A stretch of 64,000 bases of DNA. Origin: Terriglobales bacterium. GTDB taxonomy: Bacteria; Acidobacteriota; Terriglobia; Terriglobales; Acidobacteriaceae. Below the pieces are notes generated by a model. That model was given only the letters and a program-made list of their open reading frames with translations, searched no databases and was not told the DNA's origin. Each line of letters begins with the position of its first letter. The stretch's first letter is position 1. Shown in pieces: positions 33,830 through 40,371 of this stretch. The stretch covers positions 96,810 through 160,809 of the forward strand of contig DASTZZ010000055.1 in NCBI GenBank assembly GCA_035764005.1, written 5' to 3'. The translations under genes and the position numbers were made by a program.

Positions 33830-34576
33830 ATGCGCTTCTTTGTTGCTTCCGTTCTCCTGCTCAGCTCAGCGGCTTTCGCGCAGACTTCTGATTCGACAAC
33901 AACCAGTTCCGACACAGCGGCTCAAACCCTGACGGTTCCGGCTGGAACAAAGTTGCTGATGCGGCTCAAGAGCGGCGTCAATACGAAAAGTGCGAAGCCC
34001 GGCGACGGCGTGTACCTGGAGACCGACTTTCCGGTGAGCATCAATAACACCATGGCGATCCCGCCGGGCACGTATGTACAAGGCGTGATCGATAACGTGA
34101 AGCGCTCCGGCCGCATTAAAGGACGTGCCGAAGTTCTCTTTCACTTCACTACGCTGATCTTCCCGAACGGCTACACGGTTTCCGTACCTGGCTCTGTCGA
34201 TAACGTCCCTGGAGCCGACAATGGGAAAGTGGTCAACAAAGAGGGCAGCGTCCAGGCCGATGGGACCAAAGGGAAAGATACCGGCACAATCGCGGGCCCT
34301 GCTGCCGAGGGCGCCATCATTGGCGCGCTTGCGCGCGGTGGCAAGGGTGCTCTGGTGGGAGGCGGAATCGGCGGAGCGGTTGGTCTGGCAGAAGTGCTCT
34401 TCACCCGCGGCAATGAGATCAACTATCCAGCCGGAACACCGGTAGAAATGGTTCTCCAGCGTTCGCTCACCCTCGATCGACAGAGAATGACTCAAGAGAA
34501 GGCAGAGTATGTACCTCGGCAAGGGCCGACTCACCTGGAGAAACCGAGGCTGGAGCCGGAGCCATCTCCGAGGTAG
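33830..34576 (+). CDS. Exported glycine-zipper protein
   Basis: The 248-residue protein has a signal peptide (end near Ala-Phe-Ala-Gln, residue 18). Residues 35-130 form a beta-rich domain with Val-Pro-Ala-Gly-Thr-Lys-Leu-Leu-Met-Arg-Leu and Ile-Pro-Pro-Gly-Thr-Tyr-Val-Gln-Gly-Val-Ile, similar in style to the outer barrel of VirB10/TrbI proteins. Residues about 160-190 are a glycine zipper (Gly-Ala-Leu-Val-Gly-Gly-Gly-Ile-Gly-Gly-Ala). It may sit in the outer membrane. No other secretion genes are nearby, so a conjugation role is not implied. Function unknown. Confidence 0.6.
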   Translation: MRFFVASVLLLSSAAFAQTSDSTTTSSDTAAQTLTVPAGTKLLMRLKSGVNTKSAKPGDGVYLETDFPVSINNTMAIPPGTYVQGVIDNVKRSGRIKGRAEVLFHFTTLIFPNGYTVSVPGSVDNVPGADNGKVVNKEGSVQADGTKGKDTGTIAGPAAEGAIIGALARGGKGALVGGGIGGAVGLAEVLFTRGNEINYPAGTPVEMVLQRSLTLDRQRMTQEKAEYVPRQGPTHLEKPRLEPEPSPR

Positions 34577-34750
34577 GCTAATTTCGGCCCACGAACGCTC
34601 ATGCAAAACGTCGGCGAATAATCGACCAGAATCTGTTATTCGTGCTCTCGTAAGTACCTGAAATCCTCGCTAAATTTTTTCACAATCTTTTGACTGCGCC
34701 GCTCAATTGTGCTGGTGACCTTCGTGTAGCCCCGCGTTCCGTTTCCGCAC

Positions 34751-35605
34751 GTGCACAATCCTGCATCTCACAACCCAGTGGCACCTAAACCCGAATTCGG
34801 TGTAGTGGAGACGACGCGGGAGCAGCCGGTCCGAGCCCAGATCGAAGAACATCAGGCTGATTCGTTGATCGACTATCTCGCGGCAGTGTTCCACATCCGC
34901 GAACATCTGCCGACACGCCAAGCACGGCGTCCGGAGCTCTGGTTTCGTGGCGCCGACCGCGAGCACGATCCTATTCCCAGCGTTTTCCGATACGAAAATT
35001 CCGACGAGTGGGAGATCCGCCGCGAGTTTCGCCGGCGCGGTATCCTCATGCTCTCCGAGCGCGAGCCGCAGGATGAATGGGAGTGGTACTTCCTGATGAG
35101 GCATAACAACGCGCCGACGCGTCTGCTCGATTGGACAGACAGCGCGTTAATCGCGCTGTACTTCGCGTTGCGAAAGCCGCTCCCCGAGAAGGCGCCTCCG
35201 GCGGTGTGGGTGTTAAATCCGGTGCTGCTGAATCAAATCGTTTGCAAAACCGACTCCGTCGTCTTGAGCAATGAGCCGCAGGCGGCAGGATATTTGCCTG
35301 AATCGCCGCGCGATGAACTCAAACCAGAGCTGCCGATTGCCGTCGATCCGATCCATGTCTCGCGCAGGCTCGCCGTTCAGCGAAGCCGATTCACAATTCA
35401 TGGCAAGGACCAAAATGGGCTCATTACTGTTGCGGCGCGGAATCCAGGTGTTCTGTTTCGAGTGATCATCGCAAAAGAGTGCGTGAACCCCATCCTCAAC
35501 GACCTTCGCACCTGCGGCGTTTCAGAAACGACGATCTTCCCCGATCTCGAGGGACTCTCACGTGAACTGCTGGGTGAGTGGCCCGTGAAGCGGCGCAAAA
35601 GCTGA
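34751..35605 (+). CDS. FRG-domain protein
   Basis: A 284-residue protein carrying the FRG domain: Trp-Phe65-Arg66-Gly67-Ala near the start of the domain, then a Pro-Thr-Arg-Leu-Leu-Asp-Trp-Thr-Asp motif near residue 120 and an Ala-Leu-Tyr-Phe-Ala-Leu helix. The FRG family has an unknown molecular function and occurs in phage, plasmid and accessory gene settings. The start is a GTG at 34751 without a strong ribosome binding site. The first 30 residues look disordered. The next gene, a small ORF, begins 122 bases further on. Confidence 0.82.
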   Translation: MHNPASHNPVAPKPEFGVVETTREQPVRAQIEEHQADSLIDYLAAVFHIREHLPTRQARRPELWFRGADREHDPIPSVFRYENSDEWEIRREFRRRGILMLSEREPQDEWEWYFLMRHNNAPTRLLDWTDSALIALYFALRKPLPEKAPPAVWVLNPVLLNQIVCKTDSVVLSNEPQAAGYLPESPRDELKPELPIAVDPIHVSRRLAVQRSRFTIHGKDQNGLITVAARNPGVLFRVIIAKECVNPILNDLRTCGVSETTIFPDLEGLSRELLGEWPVKRRKS

Positions 35606-35727
35606 GTTCCCGGAATTTCAGCGATTTTGTTGCTCCACAGCACCATCTGAGCATCAGCTTCAGGCAAAGCTCTGCATCTAACATTCAGTACCAGTCAGGA
35701 AATCTATAAAGAAGTTGAGCGCGCCAC

Positions 35728-36072
35728 GTGGAGTGGGATTCGGCGATAACCCTTGCATTTGCGGCAGAGCACCTGTTCGAAGCTGCCCAGCTACTTACCA
35801 GCGACCTGGTGCCGCCTGAACGTGCGCTCAAAATCGCGCACGAACAGCACCTGGTCCCCCTTCTCGAAAACGACACCTTCCTTCCGCCGGCGATTCGCGG
35901 CAAACTACTGGCCGCACAGAAGTCGTATGTGGATGCCACCTCCAGAGATTTCACTCGCGACTTCGCTCGTGAACTGGCATCGGAGCTCATGAACATCCTC
36001 TCGGAGATCACGGCGACCCTAGGTCCCATCGCGACGCCTTCGTTCCTGCGCATAAATCCAGAAGCAGCGTAG
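35728..36072 (+). CDS. Small helical hypothetical protein
   Basis: A 114-residue, mostly alpha-helical, mildly acidic protein read from GTG 35728. It contains Ala/Leu/Glu heptad-like stretches and no Cys or signal peptide. It is on the same strand as the FRG gene and ends 10 bases before an inverted-repeat element. No family was recognised. The frame on the opposite strand is also open, so this call is moderate. Confidence 0.45.
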   Translation: MEWDSAITLAFAAEHLFEAAQLLTSDLVPPERALKIAHEQHLVPLLENDTFLPPAIRGKLLAAQKSYVDATSRDFTRDFARELASELMNILSEITATLGPIATPSFLRINPEAA

Positions 36073-36082
36073 TCTTAGTTCC

Positions 36083-36250
36083 TGTCATTCCGAACCGCCC
36101 TCTGTTGGCGGTGAGGAATCCCTATCGACTTCGACAACGCTAATCTCCAGCGGAAGGACAACCCGCAAAACCTTTAGGACCACAGCTCGAACAAACTTCG
36201 TGATAAACGATAGGGATTCCTCAGCGCCAAAATCGCGCTTCGGAATGACA
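36083..36250. repeat. GTCATTCCGAA-family element (copy 3)
   Basis: TGTCATTCCGAACCGCC...GGTGAGGAATCCCTATCG on the left and CGATAGGGATTCCTCA...CGCTTCGGAATGACA on the right make an imperfect palindrome with about 85 bases between the inner arms. It is in the gap before the amidohydrolase gene. The sequence between has no gene. Confidence 0.88.
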
Positions 36251-36331
36251 GAAGAGCGCTTCGCGTCTGCGTGGTGAGAAATAAGCGGTTTTGCGTTATA
36301 GTCACGAAGCATTCCGAACCCGAGGTAGGTA

Positions 36332-37231
36332 ATGTCGCGAACTGTCCGCTGCGGCCTGATTCAGGCCCACAATCCTCTTGGCCCCGAGCACAGCCTGGTG
36401 CAAATCAAGAAAGCCATGATCGACAAGCATCTGAAGCTGATCGAGCAGGCGGCCAAGCAGAAGGTCCAGATTCTCTGCCTGCAGGAGCTCTTCTACGGTC
36501 CGTACTTCTGCGCCGAGCAAAATCAGAAATGGTATGAGATGACCGAGCCCGTGCCTGACGGCCCAACCACGAAGCTCATGCAAAAGATCGCGGCCAAGCA
36601 CAAGATGGTGATCGTGGTGCCCGTGTACGAGGAGGAGATGACTGGCCTCTACTTCAATACCGCGTCAGTCATCGATGCCGACGGACGCTTCCTCGGCAAG
36701 TATCGCAAGCACCACATTCCGCAGGTGGCGCCGGGATTCTGGGAAAAGTTCTACTTCACGCCGGGGGACACTGGGTATCCGGTCTTTCAGACGCGCTACG
36801 CGAAAGTGGGCGTGTACATCTGCTACGACCGCCACTTCCCCGAAGGCGCGCGCATTCTCGGGCTGAATGGCGCAGAAATCGTATTCAATCCGTCAGCCAC
36901 TGTCGCCGGCCTCTCCGAGTATCTGTGGGAACTGGAACAGCCAGCGCATGCAGTTGCCAACGGCTACTTCGTCGGAGCCATCAATCGGGTGGGTGTCGAG
37001 AAGCCGTGGGCAATTGGCGAGTTTTACGGAAAGAGCTACTTCTGCAACCCACGAGGGAAGATCATCGCGCAGGCCAGCAGAGATAAAGACGAAGTCGTAG
37101 TCGCCGATCTCGATCTCGATATGATCGCCGAAGTGCGCAAGACCTGGCAGTTCTTCCGCGACCGTCGTCCAGATTCATACGAGCCGCTGGTCTCGCAGGC
37201 AGGTAAGAGCGCGACAGCAGGAAAGGGATAA
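36332..37231 (+). CDS. Nitrilase-superfamily amidohydrolase, beta-ureidopropionase type
   Basis: The 299-residue carbon-nitrogen hydrolase has the triad Glu52 (QELFYG), Lys126 (KYRKHHIP) and Cys164 (ICYDRHFPE). The Tyr-Gly-Pro-Tyr-Phe-Cys and Phe-Trp-Glu-Lys-Phe-Tyr-Phe segments resemble N-carbamoyl-beta-alanine amidohydrolases, which release beta-alanine, CO2 and ammonia in reductive pyrimidine breakdown. N-carbamoylputrescine amidohydrolase is an alternative. The neighbouring aminotransferase and NCS1 permease support the pyrimidine assignment. An AGGTAGGT ribosome binding site precedes the ATG. It acts in the cytoplasm. Confidence 0.85.
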   Translation: MSRTVRCGLIQAHNPLGPEHSLVQIKKAMIDKHLKLIEQAAKQKVQILCLQELFYGPYFCAEQNQKWYEMTEPVPDGPTTKLMQKIAAKHKMVIVVPVYEEEMTGLYFNTASVIDADGRFLGKYRKHHIPQVAPGFWEKFYFTPGDTGYPVFQTRYAKVGVYICYDRHFPEGARILGLNGAEIVFNPSATVAGLSEYLWELEQPAHAVANGYFVGAINRVGVEKPWAIGEFYGKSYFCNPRGKIIAQASRDKDEVVVADLDLDMIAEVRKTWQFFRDRRPDSYEPLVSQAGKSATAGKG

Positions 37232-37232
37232 G

Positions 37233-37357
37233 AAGGCACTCAGAATCAGCAATCAGCACTCAGCATTCAGCACTCAGCAAAACCAAGCTCTAATAAACGT
37301 CGAATTTCAACGACCGCGCCTTTGCTGATCGCTGAATGCTGATTGCTGACTGCCGAG
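37233..37357. repeat. Inverted-repeat element, CAGCAATCAGCACTCAGCAT type
   Basis: The left arm (37233-37282) has several CAGCA(T/A)TCAGCACTCAGCAA units; the right arm (37321-37357) is TTTGCTGATCGCTGAATGCT and on to CTGACTGCCGAGG. It lies between the amidohydrolase and aminotransferase genes and ends 8 bases before the aminotransferase ATG. It is related in style to the element at 30321-30476. Confidence 0.8.
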
Positions 37358-37365
37358 GTTTTTCC

Positions 37366-38679
37366 ATGACCAAAGACGAAATCATCCGCAAACATAAGCA
37401 ATATTTATTTCCATCGATCTCCACCTACTTCACCGATCCGCTAGTCACCGATCATGCCAGCATGCAGTACCTGTGGGACGTCGAAGGCAAGAAGTACCTC
37501 GACTTCTTCGGCGGCATCGTCACCATCTCTGTCGGGCACACCAACCCGCGAGTCACCTCGAAGGTCAAAGCGCAAATCGATAAGATCACGCACGCCTCGA
37601 CGCTGTTCCCAAATGAGGCCATCGTCGCGCTCGCGGAAAAGATCGCGCAGATTACGCCCGGCGAAATTTCGCAGAGCTTCTTCACGAACAGTGGAACAGA
37701 AGCGAATGAAACTGCGATCCAACTCGCGCGCATTCACACCGGTAATTACGAGGTGGTTGCGCTCCGCCACGGCTACAGTGGACGCTCTCAACTCGCGCAA
37801 TCCCTCACCGGACACGGCACCTGGCGCAAGTCGCTTCCCAGTGGAGCGCATGGAATTGTTCACGCGCTGAATCCTTACTGTTATCGCTGTCCGTTCGGCA
37901 TGAAGCCGACGGAGTGCGGCGTCGAATGCGCGAAGGACGTTGAGGCCGTAATCCAGACGACCACCTCAGGTCAGATAGCTGCCTTCATCGCCGAACCGAT
38001 CCAGGGCGTCGGCGGATTCATCACGCCGCCCAAGGAGTACTTCAAGATCGTCTTCAACATCGTGAAGCAATATGGCGGTCTCTTCATCGCCGACGAAGTT
38101 CAAACCGCCTGGGGACGCACGGGCAAGAAATGGTTCGGCATCGAGCAGTGGGAGGTGTATCCCGACATCATTACCTCAGCGAAAGGCATGGCCAACGGCA
38201 TGCCCGTCGGACTCACCGCTACGAAACCAGACATCGCAGCCAGCTTCAAAGGCCTGCAGATTTCAACCTTCGGCGGCAATCCCGTCGTGAGCGTCGCAGC
38301 CAAAGCCACCATCGATCTGATTGAAGAAGATCGGCTGATGGATAACGCCGAAGTGGTCGGCAACTACTTCCGCCAAGGTCTCGAAGCACTCAAAGACAAG
38401 CACGACCTAATCGGCGACGTGCGCGGCATGGGTCTGATGCAGGCGCTCGAATTCGTCAAAGACCGAAAAACCAAAGAAGTCGCGCCGCAGGAAACAACGC
38501 AGTTCATGGAAGAGTGCCGCAAGCGCGGCCTGCTCGTCGGCAAAGGCGGACTCTACGCAAACGTGATCCGCATGTCGCCGCCGTTGAACATTGCCAAGAG
38601 CGACGTCGACGAAGCGATCCGTATCATGGACGAAGCGCTGAGCGCAGTCAGAGAGCCGGCGGCTGCGGCAGCCCGGTAG
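37366..38679 (+). CDS. Class III aminotransferase (AGXT2-like)
   Basis: A 437-residue PLP enzyme from ATG 37366. The cofactor lysine lies in Ile-Thr-Ser-Ala-Lys-Gly-Met-Ala-Asn-Gly, with the Asp-Glu-Val-Gln-Thr-Ala-Trp-Gly-Arg-Thr-Gly segment before it. It most resembles alanine-glyoxylate aminotransferase 2 and beta-alanine/4-aminobutyrate transaminases. Downstream of a beta-ureidopropionase-like gene, beta-alanine is the likely amino donor. In-frame codons further upstream start inside the repeat and were not used. The next gene is a permease on the same strand. Confidence 0.87.
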   Translation: MTKDEIIRKHKQYLFPSISTYFTDPLVTDHASMQYLWDVEGKKYLDFFGGIVTISVGHTNPRVTSKVKAQIDKITHASTLFPNEAIVALAEKIAQITPGEISQSFFTNSGTEANETAIQLARIHTGNYEVVALRHGYSGRSQLAQSLTGHGTWRKSLPSGAHGIVHALNPYCYRCPFGMKPTECGVECAKDVEAVIQTTTSGQIAAFIAEPIQGVGGFITPPKEYFKIVFNIVKQYGGLFIADEVQTAWGRTGKKWFGIEQWEVYPDIITSAKGMANGMPVGLTATKPDIAASFKGLQISTFGGNPVVSVAAKATIDLIEEDRLMDNAEVVGNYFRQGLEALKDKHDLIGDVRGMGLMQALEFVKDRKTKEVAPQETTQFMEECRKRGLLVGKGGLYANVIRMSPPLNIAKSDVDEAIRIMDEALSAVREPAAAAAR

Positions 38680-38693
38680 CTCCAGTGTGTTGT

Positions 38694-38879
38694 TGTCATT
38701 CCGAACCGCCGCGTTTTGGCGGTGAGGAATCCCTACGAACTAAGAGCTGTTAATTCGATCGGAAGCCCCGGCAGTTTTGTGGAACATCACTTGTGAGAAC
38801 TGGGAACAGTTGCACGAGCAAACATCATAGAAGTTGATAGGGATTCCTCACCGCGAGAAGCATGCGGTTCGGAATGACA
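38694..38879. repeat. GTCATTCCGAA-family element (copy 4)
   Basis: TGTCATTCCGAACCGCC...GGTGAGGAATCCCTACGA and, on the other side, GATAGGGATTCCTCACC...GGTTCGGAATGACA. It begins 15 bases after the aminotransferase stop and ends 13 bases before the permease start. The first ATG of the longest permease frame lies inside it, a reason to prefer the later start. Confidence 0.88.
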
Positions 38880-38891
38880 AACCTGAAAGTC

Positions 38892-40310
38892 ATGGCCACG
38901 ACCCCACAGCAAAGCCGCGCAACCAGCATCGAAACCAGCCCGCTCTACAACCGCGACCTCGCTCCGGTCGAGCCTGCGGGGAGAACGTGGTCCACCTACA
39001 ACTACGCCGCGCTGTGGGTCTCGATGTCGGTGAACATCCTCACCTACATGCTTGCCGCAAGCCTTATCCAGGGCGGCATGGACTGGAAGCAGGCGGTGCT
39101 TACCGTGTTTCTCGGCAACACCATCGTGCTGGCGCCGATGCTGCTCAACTCTCATCCCGGCGCCAAATATGGAATTCCCTTTCCGGTACTCGCTCGCGCA
39201 TCGTTCGGACTGCTGGGCGCGAATGTTGCAGCCGTGCTGAGAGCGCTGGTCGCCTGCGGATGGTTTGGAATTCAAAGCTGGATCGGCGGCGAGGCGATCA
39301 ACACCCTTCTTGCGACACTCTGGCCGGCATGGTCGAAGAACACGCATGGCGTGGCGATCTGTTTCATGATCTTCTGGGCGATCAATCTCATTGTGGTCCT
39401 CAAAGGCATCGAGTACATCCGCTTTCTGCAAGGCATGAGCGCGCCGATCCTGCTCGGCGTCGGCTTACTCCTACTGGGATGGGCATACACATCGGCCGGC
39501 GGATTCGGCCCGATGCTCTCCGCGCCATCGAAGTTCCAAAACAGCTCAGAATTTCTTAAGTTCCTGATCCCAGCCCTGAACGGCACAGTCGGATTCTGGG
39601 CCACAGTCTCACTGAACATTCCGGACTTCACGCGTTTCGCCCGCGATCAGCGCGGACAGATCATCGGCCAGGCCGTCGCTCTGCCCACGACAATGACGCT
39701 GTATTCGTTCATCGGCGTCGCAGTCACTTCCGCGACAGTCGTCATCTATGGCTCGGCAATCTGGGATCCGGTCCAACTGCTGAGCCGATTCCATTCGCCT
39801 GTTGCGGTCGTCATCTCGCTGCTGGCGATCTTGCTTGCCACACTCAACGTGAACATCGGCGCGAACGTAGTCTCACCGGCGAATGACTTCTCCAATCTTT
39901 GGCCAAAGAAAATCTCGTTCAAGCTCGGCGGCCTGATCACCTGCTTCATGGGCATCGCCATGATGCCGTGGAAGCTGCTGGCGAATCACCGCACCTTCAT
40001 CTTCGGATGGCTCGGCGGATACGCCGCCGTACTCGGTCCCGTTGCAGGAATCATGATCTGCGACTACTTCCTCATTCGCCGCAAAGTTCTCGCCGTAAAC
40101 GGCCTCTATCTGCGCGGCTCGGAATATGAGTACGCGGCAGGTTTCAATTGGAAAGCGATTGCCGCGCTCGCGATCGGAACCGGCATAGCTCTGATCGGCC
40201 TCGTGATCCCGTCTGTGCGATTCCTGTACGACTATTCCTGGTTCGTAGGCTTCGCCGTAGCGTTTATAACGTATCTGCTGCTAATGGAGACACAAACCAA
40301 GCGCGGCTGA
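38892..40310 (+). CDS. NCS1-family nucleobase/allantoin/hydantoin permease
   Basis: A 472-residue transporter with about 12 membrane segments. The N-terminus (Tyr-Asn-Arg-Asp-Leu-Ala-Pro-Val, then Trp-Ser-Thr-Tyr-Asn-Tyr-Ala-Ala-Leu-Trp-Val) and the Cys-Gly-Trp-Phe-Gly-Ile-Gln-Ser-Trp-Ile-Gly-Gly motif near residue 120 are typical of nucleobase:cation symporter-1. Substrates are uracil, hydantoin, allantoin or thiamine-like compounds; the neighbouring enzymes favour a pyrimidine. The start is ATG 38892, just after the repeat element. The ribosome binding site is weak. Confidence 0.86.
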   Translation: MATTPQQSRATSIETSPLYNRDLAPVEPAGRTWSTYNYAALWVSMSVNILTYMLAASLIQGGMDWKQAVLTVFLGNTIVLAPMLLNSHPGAKYGIPFPVLARASFGLLGANVAAVLRALVACGWFGIQSWIGGEAINTLLATLWPAWSKNTHGVAICFMIFWAINLIVVLKGIEYIRFLQGMSAPILLGVGLLLLGWAYTSAGGFGPMLSAPSKFQNSSEFLKFLIPALNGTVGFWATVSLNIPDFTRFARDQRGQIIGQAVALPTTMTLYSFIGVAVTSATVVIYGSAIWDPVQLLSRFHSPVAVVISLLAILLATLNVNIGANVVSPANDFSNLWPKKISFKLGGLITCFMGIAMMPWKLLANHRTFIFGWLGGYAAVLGPVAGIMICDYFLIRRKVLAVNGLYLRGSEYEYAAGFNWKAIAALAIGTGIALIGLVIPSVRFLYDYSWFVGFAVAFITYLLLMETQTKRG

Positions 40311-40327
40311 ACAACTTCGATTTGAAG

Positions 40328-40369
40328 CCTCCGTGTCCTCCGTGTCCTCCGTGTTTAAATAGCTTTTCC
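40328..40369. repeat. Half-element, CTCCGTGTCCTCCGTGTCCT type
   Basis: Three short CTCCGTGTC repeats and TTTAAATAGCTTTTCC lie directly upstream of recG. They match the right arm of the element at 31285-31498. No left arm was found, so it is a single half-element. Confidence 0.6.
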
Positions 40370-40371
40370 GC

